Assembly (NCBI GenBank): GCA_013398175.1
Contig: VZRZ01006827.1
Span: 1,560,401 to 1,624,400, forward strand
From: Climacteris rufus
Lineage: Eukaryota; Chordata; Aves; Passeriformes; Climacteridae
Length of the DNA stretch: 64,000 nucleotides
Direction: 5' to 3'
A program made the position numbers and the translations under genes. The notes below the pieces were generated by a model, which was not told the origin of the DNA, did not search any database, and saw only the letters and a list, made by a program, of their open reading frames with translations. Below are positions 42,141-53,665 of the stretch, in pieces (the stretch's first letter is position 1; each line of letters begins with the position of its first letter).

Positions 42141-43091
42141 CTGAGACTGTTTAGAAAATTCAGCACTGATGGCAGGTAGTAATGGTTTTGAATATGCACC
42201 ACAACATCAAAAGCTTTCATGGACAGTCAGACAGACAGTTGTTTCAGAAACATTCGTGTTAGATTAGGTTGAATTTCATAGACTATTTTCAGCTGGTTCT
42301 AGACCAACTGTTACACTCTCTCCTTTATTATTTCTTCCCTGTACATAACTAAGATGATTTTTCTTGATCACTGAAAGTATTTAATGCTGGGGAGTTAGAC
42401 TGTAGCTCATGTGTTTAAGTGCTATCTCTGCTATCTCTGGTTTAAAAACCATACTTAAATGAAATACAGCTCTATTAGCAGTCCTTCTGCTTGAAGCAAT
42501 TCGTGTGGGTGGCTTTCAGAAAGGTTTGTGTGTGACCCTCAGATCAATTAGAGTTTCAAAGTGACAAAACATGGGGTGACTAAGGCTACATGCTTGAATT
42601 TCCATTCATACAGACAATTTTTTATATCTGGCAGTGTGATGGTTCTTTCTTGTGGCCACTTTTCACTGATTTGCTTAGAACTAGAAAGTAACTGCACAAA
42701 AGTGAAGGTATAAATTTATCAAGTTAAAAAATAAGTATTTGCAATCTTAGTCTCAATCCAGAAAATTGAAGTGTCCAAATATTCAGGATTACTAAAGTCA
42801 AACAGAAACTGATAATCTGACAAATAGAACTTTATTTACCAAGCCAAATATTTGATGATGTTGGAAACTAGGTAAAAACATATTTTAGTTTTAATAAAAA
42901 TCTTATCACAGATAGGCTCTTTTTTCAACTCGGGTTTCTGGAGAATTGTCTCCTAGACTTGTGTATGAGACTGCTGACACAGTGTTATACAGTAGGCACA
43001 AGAATGCAAGCTGAGGTGATCTGACACAGTGCCTACAAATTTTCAGGTTCATTTTCACTGTAATGACAGGAGAGGGATGCCAGGCTGAGAA

Positions 43092-43094
<3 letters not shown>

Positions 43095-43141
<47 letters not shown>
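43095..43141 (+). repeat. Uninterrupted poly(A) tract, about 47 bases
   Basis: A single run of A follows GAGAAAGC and ends at CCCCATAAT. It could be the tail of a retroposed sequence, an expanded mononucleotide tract, or partly an assembly artefact, because an N gap lies 36 bases further on. Confidence 0.9.
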
Positions 43142-43143
<2 letters not shown>

Positions 43144-43177
43144 CCATAATTTCAAAAAAATGCGCAACACGGGGAGA

Positions 43178-43183
43178 NNNNNN
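43178..43183. other. Assembly gap (six N)
   Basis: Six undetermined bases sit between GGGGAGA and AAAAAACCC. Sequence quality on both sides is suspect because of the adjacent homopolymers, so the true gap length is unknown. Confidence 0.99.
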
Positions 43184-44914
43184 AAAAAACCCTGATATTG
43201 CAAAGGATTGGCCAGCTTGGGGACAGTTTGATATGTTGTATTAATTCAGTGGTAACTATTTTTTTATTAATTTGCCTGCTGTGATTATGAGGCTATAAGA
43301 AAAGGGTATGATTAATTACAGATTTATTAACTGCATGGTCCTCCTTACAAGTTATTGGCATTTAAGCACAAATCAAGTAAGTTTTTTAAATAACAAAAAC
43401 ATCCTGACTGCCAACAGCAAGATTGCTTCAAAGTATACTTAGCTGGGTGAAGGACTAGAACAGCTACTCTCTTTATGTTTCAGCTCCCTGTCTTGTGTTT
43501 GTCTGCTACAGACTAGTGGTAACACATCACATATCTAAGGACACTTTTTATCCCTGGTAGAAGCCATATCTTGGCTATAACTGGGTAGAGTAGTTGTACA
43601 AGAGCTATCTTTAAAATTGCTGACTTGGGAACTGCTGACTGTGCAGTGGCTGAGAGCTCAGCATAAGTGAAGCCCCACAGTATTTACCTTATTTCTCAGC
43701 TGCATTTTGCAGCCCACACTGAGTTCTGCTTTGCTACAGCTCAGCTGTTTTCAGAGTTGAAGATGGCTCACTAAGGTTGTCCCTTACCTGCAGTCACAGT
43801 GAAGTAATGTAACAAAAAATAATAGGTCTTCAACTAGAATTCTCTTACCCAGTAATGACTCTCATGCAGTTTACATAGAGAAATGTCTCTTCTTGTTACT
43901 GAGATGCTTTATTAAAACATCTGTTAATCCGCATTGACAAATTAAATTTCCCAGTGAAGGTTATTGTTTTTTTCTTCCACAAGTTGTTCAGGAGAACCAG
44001 AGTTTGAAAAGACCTCTCTAATTCCTGATGATATTCAAGGGGACCTAAAACTAGTTTAATTAGTACTGGCCATCACTCACTATTATTAAAAATTTAGCAT
44101 GTAGACTGCCACCTGGTCTGACTCATAGGGAGTTTCAGCAGCAGAAATTATAAAAGCAGACTCTAAGAGATACAATCTCTCTGCTGGGTAGGGACATGTA
44201 CTTAACTCCAATTAAAACAAAAAAAAAAAAAAAATTTATTCTGTAACGTAGCTCAAATGTCATTCAATATTTCTCTGAAATAAAGTGTATGACATTACTA
44301 AGTGCAAGAATGGACTGTACTACAGAATGTCCAAGCTTCCAAGGGTACAAGTCTGTAAGGATCTTCACATCAGAGGCCTATAGGCAGCCTCGTTGTGCAC
44401 CTAAATCAATATTCTTGACTCTAGACAATCGATCAAAACCACACTAACGACATGAAGACACTTGGTAATGCCTACTTTAGCATTAAAACTATCCAGTGGC
44501 TTGAGCTTTAGCCATTTAATAAATGTTTACACCTTTTCCGAGAGAATTTGTTGCTATAGCTCACAAAATTTCATTACATCCTTAAAAGCAAAAGGGTGAT
44601 ACTAATGCATGCCTTATGAACTAATAAAATTTTATTACTATTTTCCAAGACTAAATATGTCATGTGACTTTTTTTTTTAAATAGTACGGCAGTGTAAAAA
44701 TTAAAATGAGTAGTAGAAATGTCTAGTTTAAGGAATAAAGATACTGTCCTGGAATAGCCCAACAGGAGAATCAGTAAGAATGATTCAAGAATCAATTATT
44801 TTATATTCATTTTATGAGACTGATCTATAAAATTTTGAACCCAAATTTATATTTTACTTACAGGAAAAAAATTGTGTCAAAGAGTGCATTATTTCTGAAT
44901 ATTCCTATCATATC

Positions 44915-44948
44915 TGCAGCATTTTAAACCCACTACCTAGCTGTGGCA
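44915..44948 (+). mobile_element. 34-bp mini-insertion matching an LTR 3' terminus
   Basis: The segment starts TGCAGCATTTTAAACCC and ends CTAGCTGTGGCA. It matches the last 33 bases of the LTR at 46179-46780 with about four differences, including one single-base indel. The similarity starts and stops exactly at TG and CA. The flanks are direct repeats: TATC lies on both sides (44911-44914 and 44949-44952). It looks like an LTR-derived insertion reduced to its terminus. How it arose is inference. Confidence 0.6.
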
Positions 44949-46178
44949 TATCTTAACTGTTAGTTGAAAGGTAGAAATGCTGAGAGATGCTAACACTCTG
45001 CCAAACTTGTCTTATCCATCTATCACAGAAACAAAGAACAGTTGAATTTGTACTGAGACACACATGTAGTATTTTTTACTCTTAAATCTGCCCTAATTAG
45101 AAGCAACTGCTTTAACTGCCAGCATAAACCAAAAAATGTAATTGTTCGTCTTCCCATATAAACCTAATTTCTTGCAGACATAAAACTCACACAACATAGG
45201 ATTTCAGAAGTATAAGTAACCAACTTTATGACTACTTCTATTAGCTTTCTATTCAGTTTTTCTCCCTGATATCTAACCAGCCTTTACCATTTGTTGCAGA
45301 GTTCTAATCCTGTGTGATTCCTTACCAGTTCAAGAATAAAATTCAGGAGAACTAGAGAGGAGTCAGTTTTTTTTTCCTCCAGTAGATCAAAGAATGACAA
45401 CTGGCAAAGTGACTATTCCCAACCTGTTAGGAATTTACTATTAGGATAGATAATAGCAACAACATGTAGCTCTACAGCTTGAAAGACCAGCCGAAATGAC
45501 CTTCCCTTTCAGTACAGAAAAGGAGAATTTTCAATCACTGAGTGCAGTCAGCTTCCCTCCTGCTACCAAGAGGTAAAATGCCCCAGACAGTGGTAAGAGT
45601 CGATCTCACTGTCCTACCACCTAGAGAATTTTATATTTAAAGTGCTGCTTCCTGCTCTATAAAGAACTTTACATATGACATAATACAGAAATTCAAAACA
45701 GTATTCCCATAGTCGGCATGTCTCAGTGACACAAAAACAGGGAAATTCAGGAAAAAAAGATATTAGAAAATTAGATATTTCTTTTAAAGAAATGATCTCT
45801 ATAATAATCTACAACTTATTCAAGTAATAAATCTATATGACCTAAAGTGGCAGGGTGACATTCACATACAACTACACATAGTGCTAAATACCTTAAAACT
45901 GAGAGTGATGTGATTTATTTCAATTGGACCATTTGTAGTATAAGATAAGAGCCAACATGATTCCAGACATGCCTTGCAAGCCAGGCCAGTCAGATAACTT
46001 CTGTATTTATAGCTTAAAACAAAATCACATTTTTCTATACAGTCAAATGTTCTTCCCAATAAAACGCCAAGGGGAAAATACCATAGTGGTATCCGGAAAA
46101 CAAAGACAGAATGAATTACAGTACATTTGTATTGTCAACTCATTGATCTTGTTGGATCTCCTAAATATTATGGGTGTA

Positions 46179-46780
46179 TGTTGCGGTTCGCTGAGACAGC
46201 ACAGTCCTGCAGGGGTCTGCCCCAGCCGCTTGGCAGGGCAGCCGCGGATCTGGGCTGTGCCGGCCCCGCTGAGGCTGCCCCTGCTCAAACAGAGCCCAGG
46301 TTGCTGTCCTCGGTAGGGACAGCTGGAGCACCTGCCCCTCGGCTCTGGCCGGGCTTGTTCCCATGCACAGCCGGGGCCAGCCGGCCCCAGAGTGACGTGC
46401 CTGCGGACAGCAGTCGCATTGGGATGGCAACCTGTCAGTCAAGCCGTGTCCCGCCCATCCTCTCAGTGATTGGCTTGAGTCAGCATTCTGCCTCTGTTTC
46501 CAGGATTTTAAAAGTGCTGTGCAAGTTCAGATGTGCGCCTTTTTCTCCTGTATGTGTTCGTAATAAACCCGGACTACTGTATGGGAGAGGCCCCTCCGTA
46601 CCATCTCTTTGTCTCTGTCGTGCTTACACCACGAGGAGTGGGAGAACGCAGCTCCAGCACCCTGCACTTACTGCTGCCACACTCCTGCGAATAGGAGCTG
46701 GGGACAGCGCCGAAGGGTGCTGGTTCCAGTCAACCCAGTGGGCTTTGTGCAGCATTAAAACCCACTATCTAGCCGTGGCA
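46179..46780 (+). mobile_element. Solo LTR of an endogenous retrovirus, ERVK-like
   Basis: The 602-bp block begins TGTTGCGG and ends CCGTGGCA, the expected TG and CA termini. It is flanked by GGTGTA on the left and GGTGTC on the right, six-base repeats differing at one base, as expected for a target-site duplication of a beta- or alpha-type retrovirus. Inside are a GC-rich U3-like part, a TATA-like TTTTAAAAG near 46507, an AATAAA at 46562-46567 and a T/C-rich tail. GC content and CpG frequency are far above the surroundings. No gag, pol or env sequence is present, so it is a solo LTR. A 249-codon open frame across it (46127-46876) is incidental. It stands in sense orientation on the plus strand, opposite to exons A and B. 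Confidence 0.85.
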
Positions 46781-47845
46781 GGTGTCCTCATCAATGTCTT
46801 ACAGCTTCCTTGGTTATACTCTAGGCCTCTGATATGCACTATTTTTAACCTTACAGAAAACTTATTTCCAGATTAAGACATAAAAATGTCCTTTGTAAGA
46901 TCCAGGTTTCACACTGATATTAATGGATTTACTATGTCTAAGAAAAATGCATGTGTTCAGCAGACAACACACTTCAAAAGCCTGGTATTTTAACTAGTGA
47001 AAATTCCATTGTTTTTAAAAACACTAATTACAATGGAAAGCTTTGTTGTTGAGCCCCATTACTAAAAAGGCAGGTAATGAACTCTTCTTAGAAATTTATT
47101 GACAATCTTTCCACCACAATACATATGTTTATGGTGATTATTTGAGCAGAAGTTTGAAAACCAAAGATAATTTGTTACTCTCTTCCTTTACTGAAAAACA
47201 ACCCATAATATTGTCCTGCACAGACTGCTATTTTTTTTAGATTATCAGAGCCAAAAACCATCAGCAAAGTAACACAAATAGTCATGCTGATGTTCAAGTC
47301 AGACCTGGTCCATTCTGTGCAACTATGCTATAAAGATGCTATCTTACTTTGTGTCACCTTTCAGACTGCTGCTCATAATGCAGGTTGCCTCAAGCCTTCT
47401 TTAGCCCGAAATTAATGGAGAGGTGGGAATTATGATCCACTCCACCTTACCAATTCCAAAGCTGTATCTTGATATCCGGCCCTTATACACCAAGCCTGAT
47501 ATAGCACTGGCACTCTTCCAACACTAGTTCAGCTGTGAAATCAAAAAGGTGCTTCCCCTTACACAGACCAGAACGGTAACATGATGTTAGTCAACAACCA
47601 TCTGTCATTCTTGTATATTGCTCAAATCATGATTCATATCAAGATAACACAGGTCAAAAAGTCAATTGCCTGTTTCAAATAGGACTCTGCTGCTGAGAAC
47701 TGTCATTTGTCAAAGCAGACTCAGTACAATTACTTACAGCAAAATGACTATATTCTGAAATTCCTGTACCAGGTGGTGACTAACAAAGATTTCAGACAAG
47801 GGTAATGGAAGAGATCATATAATTTTGGAAAACATAAACAGAATT

Positions 47846-47879
47846 CTTACAGATAATATCATACTTACAGATAATATCT
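47846..47879. repeat. Two-copy short tandem repeat
   Basis: CTTACAGATAATATC occurs twice with an 18-base period. It lies about 530 bases from the donor side of exon A, within the inferred intron. No function is suggested. Confidence 0.8.
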
Positions 47880-48412
47880 GACTTAGCATAATTTTATTGT
47901 TTTTTAACTATTTTAACCCGTTGTTCAAACCTGTATATAATACAAACAGCAGTCTGTCAAACTGTCATTTAATATTTCTCTTAATTCTTATTCACTATTT
48001 AATTTTCAAAAATGGATCCAATATTCCTTCATGTAACATGAAATTGCAGAGTACTCTAAATTTTGAACCACTTCCATAACGTTGTTGCTAAGCAGTGCAT
48101 TAAGAAAAAGAAACAGGTTGGTAAAACGATTACTGCAAAAGGCTTGACTATGAGAAACTCTGTTTCTAATTTGGCTATTTGCAACCTTGTATTTATCTAG
48201 GAATATATTTAAACTTCTGCTTTGTGTTCCCTTCTACAACATTTTGCTATTAATCTTTATTCTGATGAGAAACTCTTATGGTAGCTAATGGAATACTATA
48301 ATCATGTTCTGATAATAAAACGGAGTACTGCATGCTTAAAAATACAAACCTATATCTTCTATATATTAACACTTACACCAATGACTGTGTAAAGGGTAAT
48401 TTGGTGATTTAC

Positions 48413-48578
48413 CTGGTCTTGAGGAAGGAACTCTTGCTATCTCTAGGGAACAAGGCTTTTTGGTCACTGCTATGTCTATCGAATCGCAAAGACTGCTGTC
48501 ATTTTCTGAAGGAACTGCATCCAGAGGTTCAGAGGGTATTGCTTCCAATGCATAACCTCTCTTCTTTGAATAAGATTC
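48413..48578 (-). CDS. Internal coding exon A of an unidentified minus-strand gene
   Basis: Read on the minus strand, a pyrimidine-rich tract ending TTTGCATTTCAG precedes the exon, and the donor CAG|GTAAAT follows it. The exon is 166 nt: it starts in phase 0, carries 55 whole codons and leaves one extra base, so it ends in phase 1. The peptide begins ESYSKKRGYALEAIPSEP and ends SLEIARVPSSRP. It holds a basic patch (SKKRGY) near residue 5, an acidic serine-rich centre (SENDSSLCDSID) and a Ser/Pro end. No membrane segment, signal peptide or catalytic motif is visible, so it is probably a disordered linker in a larger protein. Its phase fits exon B at 23750-23886, the next supported exon downstream. 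I do not recognise the family. The coding call rests on splice sites, phase and composition; the function is unknown. Confidence 0.85.
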
Positions 48579-49541
48579 CTGAAATGCAAAAATTTAAGTA
48601 GGTAAGAGAGATATTTCTCAGATGAAACAAGAAAAGAATCAGGCTCAATAACTGGCTAGCAGGGTTTAAAATTCAGCAAATTAATTACCACATTCTGCTG
48701 AAATACTGTAACATTCTGCTGAAACCATAACAGACGAGAAGAATTGTTTGCATGCTAGAAGATAATATTCTTGTTGCTTTACATTTTTTGTATAATATAG
48801 TTCTTGTTCAGTTTACAAAAGAACTTTAGTCATCAAACTTGGTATTTGGCGAAAGCTGGATAACTGGTCTTATCAGATCTGTTTTGCTAGGTGCTAATTC
48901 AGGGGACTTCTCATTTTCTTTTTTAATTGTATCTCATGAGAGCAACAATTACATTAACCACTGCAATTACATTCTCTTCAGAGATGGTTTTACAAAATGT
49001 TTATATTATATATAAGACAACTAAAAATATGCCTTCTAGATATGGATGGCAGGATCCCAGGCTGTGAATGAAGATTAACTACTGCTCTACATTTGAGCAA
49101 AATAATGACAAAAGGTCCCAAAACTGTGATACATACAGCAAATTCTACTGATGAACAAAGGTTGAGGGAGGGAAAAAGGAATTAGAAATTTTGCTGGTAC
49201 AGTAATCTAATCAAGCAGACTCTCTCTAGTTTCAAACATTAATAAGAAGATAACATCCAGTTTCACCAGAGTTTTTTTATGTGTGATTTATTTTTTTTAA
49301 TCCCAGCAGAAAGCAATTGCATGGGCAAAGACATATTTCCACATCTTTCTTACATTGGACGTATGGATGTCTCGGAAAGTCAAGCATCAGACATAAATCA
49401 AATATGATATAATAAAAGGCAAAGGGCAAGAAAGCTTCCTGGCAGTTAGGTATTATCATAGCCCTACTCAGAAAATGATTGAAGAATGAGATGTCTGGAA
49501 CAAAATGTGGAATAACAATTTCTTCACCAAGAACTTATATT

Positions 49542-49567
49542 ACCTACAGTAAACTGTGGCTGTAGGT
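49542..49567. repeat. Inverted repeat with 8-bp arms
   Basis: Arms ACCTACAG and CTGTAGGT are perfect reverse complements around a ten-base loop. It lies about 960 bases upstream of exon A on the minus strand. The arms resemble splice-site words (CTGTAGGT), but no exon structure follows. Confidence 0.75.
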
Positions 49568-50569
49568 AAGTGCCTTTTTAGGTGAATGATTTATACTGTT
49601 AGAGGACCATTACACTACTCAACTTTTTGCCTTTTTCTTTTTTCTTTTTCTGGTCATTGTGCTCATTTGATCTTTGTGAGAGTTCACAGTTTGGTAATAA
49701 TTCAAGGCCTCCTGAAGGACAGGGTTGAGATGGCACCAAGAGAAGCTTCACTTCGATATTGTACTTGATGACTTCAGTAGAGACAGATTTAAATCCCAGG
49801 TTAAACTAATAAAGGACCTGAAAAAGCATACTGGAAACATCAAACAGGTGGGGAAAAATCATACAAAATGAAATAAATAGAATACTAGAATACATTTGTG
49901 ATAAAAAAATTAGTAAGTACTAGCAACCAATACAAGATTGTGGTCAGCATTCAACGAAACATGTCTAGAAGAGGAATGTGATGGCATCTCTACCTCTTTC
50001 ACCCTTTCTAGTTTATATCCAGTCAGAGTGTGAGCTCTCAGCATTAGTAATCTCCCAGATACAAACTAATAGTAACTAGTTTTAGCTAGAAGACTCTAAA
50101 GACATAACAAGAAATTAGAAAAGTTTGCAAGTGGGCTTCCTGCAGTGCCAAATGTAACTTCATTAACTTAAGCCATTTCACTCCTTAAATGAAGTTAATA
50201 GAAAATTATTTGGAGGCATCAAAGCAGTTGAAGTGCAACTGCAGGACAAGAGAATGAGTCCTCCTTAACGCAAAAAAGAAGGATTTTCTACCTTGTCTAT
50301 TTAAGGCTGCTGTAAAAAGACAGAGGTAAAAATTTATTTACCAAAGCAATGACTAAAACAGCAGTCATTTTAATCCTTGTAGTCTTCTAGAAACTTGCAT
50401 TTAACTCAGAATTCTAAAACCCTAATAATACTAAATCTGCCTAGAGAAGTCCATGAAGTACTGCAGCCTTAAAATTGTCACCAAACACCAGAGCGAAACC
50501 CTGTTTAGCTCCTGAATTCGGCTACATTTTAAAAGCATTAAAAATTAATATAGGAAACATTAGAATAGA

Positions 50570-51230
50570 CATTGGGTCATACTTTATGTCTGTGTCACCC
50601 AATATTCTGTCTGTAAAGGCAGGCAAAAGTGCTGACCTAGAGAACAGTGAAACCAGCATGAGACCAGGACAAGAACATAGCACTGTTTCTCCTCCTGCAA
50701 CACTTTGAGGGCCTCACACTTCATAGTCAAAAGGTGCTGCATTTATTTTGCATGTCTACGAACGCAACTTTCTAAAATTACCTTCTCAAGTTGCCTTTAG
50801 AGCACATGTCCCTTTTTACAGTTTGCATGCACCCAATTTTGTTTTTGGCTATCTCACCAAGTTTGACATTTCTGTCTTATATTTTAGATGGCAATGACTG
50901 TTTGTTCTTTACTTATCCTCCCTTTGTGATTTCATAGACATTTATGCACTTCCCTTGTCCTCTCCTTTAGGGAATGTGAAACACTAACCTACTCATCCAG
51001 CTGTTCCAGGATTTTGACCATCCCTGTCACCCTTCATCCTTTCAGTCCTCAGTGATGTGCCAGGGATCACATTTTCCCAGATTTCCTCATTCAAGATGAG
51101 GGCTCACCAAGCAATCATATTGACACAATGATGTTCCCTCTTTTTTGCTCTACTCCTTTCCTAATTGCTCTTAACATTCAATTTGATTTTCTGAATGTTA
51201 TTCAACATTCTCTAATTAACATAGCATGAA
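50570..51230 (-). mobile_element. Ancient CR1-type LINE fragment
   Basis: The plus strand opens with a GGGTCATACTT and CACCCAATATTCTGTCTGTA block typical of the antisense 3' end of old amniote CR1. Further right are AACCTACTCATCCAG, CTGTTCCAGGATTTTGACCA, TCCCTGTCACCC, and CTCCTTTCCTAATTGCTCTT followed by AACATTCAATTTGATTTTCT. The order matches an antisense CR1 of the L3-like type, with the middle (about 50710-50930) too decayed to follow. Divergence is much higher than in the 13.7, 21.0 and 53.4 kb copies, which implies an older insertion. Confidence 0.65.
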
Positions 51231-53436
51231 TATAAATGTCAGAGAAGAATAAATAAAAATGATGGGGTTATGAGAAAATAGTTAGAATGTAAATTACTGA
51301 CATCTAAATTCTTCCTTAATATCTCTCTAATAAAGAAAATATGATAATAGTATGCCTGGCAGAAGTTAAATGAGAGTCAAAAAAGAATTGTTAATACTCT
51401 AAAAGGTCTGGACTTCTATCAACTGATCAAGTGAAGATGATAAACCTTAATTAAAAAGTGCATATGTAGCAAAAAGCAAAAAGACAATTTCTCATTGCTG
51501 GAGAAAAGCATTGTGAAGTCTTCTGGTTACTGCAATATGTTCTATATTTTGCTGGTACTGACCATTTCTTGAAATTTCTAAGATCTAAACTAATTCAAGC
51601 TAGATGTTTAATGCTGCTGGAATGCTGGAGGCGCAGAAAGAAGAGCCAGAGACAGCTGTGTTCAAGTTCAGAGGAAAGGAAGGAAGGGGGGACCCACTTC
51701 TTTATTATCTTATATACTCTTTTAGAAATCACTAGTCATTGGAGGAAATCAGTTCTTCCTCCTTCAACTACAGTGGTCAAAGAAAATGTCCATCAAAGAT
51801 CTGTGTCCATGGGAAAGGAATGCAATTGATAAGATAGTTCTACAATAACATGGCTATGTTTACAGAACAATAACCTTGAGAACTAGCTACTATGAAATAG
51901 CTATTTTTAACAGCAAAGAGTAAGGCAACAGATGTTAGCAGATGATGTAACACTGTCTTTAAGTATCAGGCACGAAGCAATGTGATTCTGTTTTTTTCTA
52001 AGATTAAAAGCTCTTCAGCATTCTTCTCAATAGTATCAGTTTTGTTGTCCCACATCACTAACTCCAACAACCAGTAACTCTACAGTAATTCTACATGTTC
52101 AACTTACTACTACCAATTGCATAATAAAACCTTCTAAAAATACTTTATCTTTAGTCCTGAAATCAAAATAATCTAATTTTTGTTCTAAAAATAGAGAACA
52201 TTCAATCTCAAATTTCTGTCAACTATGCCAAATTGTTGAAGATGAGACGTGTAACTGACCATCACCAACAAGACAGAATTAGTCCAGTCCTTATTTGAAA
52301 TTACAGCTTTATAAAAATAATGTGCTGGGCTGCTAGTAAGCATATATAAATAAGTTTGGGGTTTTTTTTGTGGAAAGGATAAAAGTACATATACAATAAG
52401 GCTTAAAAAAAAAAGATTGAAAGTGAGTGAGTCATTGGGGAAGCACTAGAGAACAGGCACCCACACTGATAAAGTACAAATTAGATTTTTGTCTTGGAGA
52501 AAGGAACAGTAATGTGACATTTAACTTGCAGAGCACATGCCAGGGACACACTGTAGTGCAGTCAGCTGAGTCTCTTCTGAGCATATGCTTGATAGTATAA
52601 CACCTATGATATCCATTCTGAAACCTGAAGAGGAAAGGGGGAAGAAATTGCTTCTAAAATATCTATATGACCATTACAAAGGGTGCACCTGTGAAACAAT
52701 GTGCCTGCCATAACATGACTAAATCGTCAAAAACTACATGTTGAGTTAGACCTTTTTTCCACATTTTTGCCATTGTTCTAGCTACTCTCGCTTCCGCCTT
52801 CAATATACTCTTGTCTTCCTTTTAAGAATCAAACTGAATGATATATGCTTAAGGACTGAGATATAAGCAGTATATGCAAATTTGCGTTTGCATGAGCTAT
52901 GAATAGAATTATAGAGGCTCAGCAGGCACTCTGACAAGAAGACAGAATTTGTACTTAACAGAAAATTTTTCATTCTGTCAATATCCTTTCCTATAAAAAT
53001 CAGGTCACTCGAAGCTTTATTACTTCCCTGGAACATGGGACAACACACCAGAGTCACACATGACATTCCTCTTAGAGAATAAATAAACTCAGAAATGTAG
53101 AAAGGAAGAATGCAATATATCTGCCACATTTAGAATTTTTTTTCATTTATATAGATAGCAAAGAACAGCTATTAAATTCTGACATACCCCTTGAGATCCA
53201 CCAGGGTATCGTATTGTTGCCCCTGCCGAGCTGCAGGCAGAGAAGCAGCATGTAGAATCCAAGTGGTTTTCTTCCATTATAGTATGATAAATTCTGCCTA
53301 ACTGTTCTTTAGAAGAGTACTGTGATACTTTATTAATGAAACTTTAGAGAGTTATTGATATTAAACACTTCATCAACCCAAAGCTGATGATTATCTTGAC
53401 AGTGAGCAATGAATGTTGTGCTTGTCCCATTTATGT

Positions 53437-53665
53437 CATAGAATCATAGAATTACAGAATGGTTTGGGTTGAAAGGCACCTTTAAAGGTCATCTAGTTCA
53501 ACCCTCTGCTGTGGGGAGGGGTATCTTAAACAAGACCAGAGCCCCATCCAACCTGACCTTGAATGCTTCCAGGGATGGGGCATCCACCCCCTCCCCAGGC
53601 AAACTGTTCTAGTGTTTCACCATCCTCACAGTAAAAAATTTCTTCCTTACATCTAGTCTGAGTGT
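53437..53665 (-). mobile_element. CR1 LINE 3'-end fragment
   Basis: The plus strand reads CATAGAATCATAGAATTACA, GAATGGTTTGGGTTGAAAGG, CACCTTTAAAGGTCATCTAG, TTCAACCCTCTGCTGTGGGG, CCCCATCCAACCTGACCTTG and GGGATGGGGCATCCACCCCC, ending TTTCTTCCTTACATCTAGTC. This is a well-preserved antisense CR1 3' end and one of the youngest in the window. The duplicated TAGAATCATAGAATTACAGA start corresponds to the short tandem motif at CR1 3' ends. Confidence 0.95.

Larger units (their letters stand above)
23887..48412 (-). other. Inferred intron between exons A and B
   Basis: About 24.5 kb of AT-rich sequence separates the two phase-compatible exons. On the minus strand it begins with the GTAAAT donor of exon A and ends with the CACAG acceptor of exon B. 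It holds a CR1 copy, a GC-richer block, a long poly(A), an assembly gap, a solo LTR and several inverted repeats, listed separately. Open frames of 60-126 codons inside it lack coding composition and paired splice sites. A small alternative exon inside it cannot be excluded by reading alone. Confidence 0.7.

Noticed and set aside
46127..46876. 249-codon plus-strand open frame, the longest in the window
   Set aside because: It spans the solo LTR from flank to flank. The LTR termini, polyadenylation signal and flanking repeats explain the sequence, and open frames are expected in GC-rich LTR DNA.
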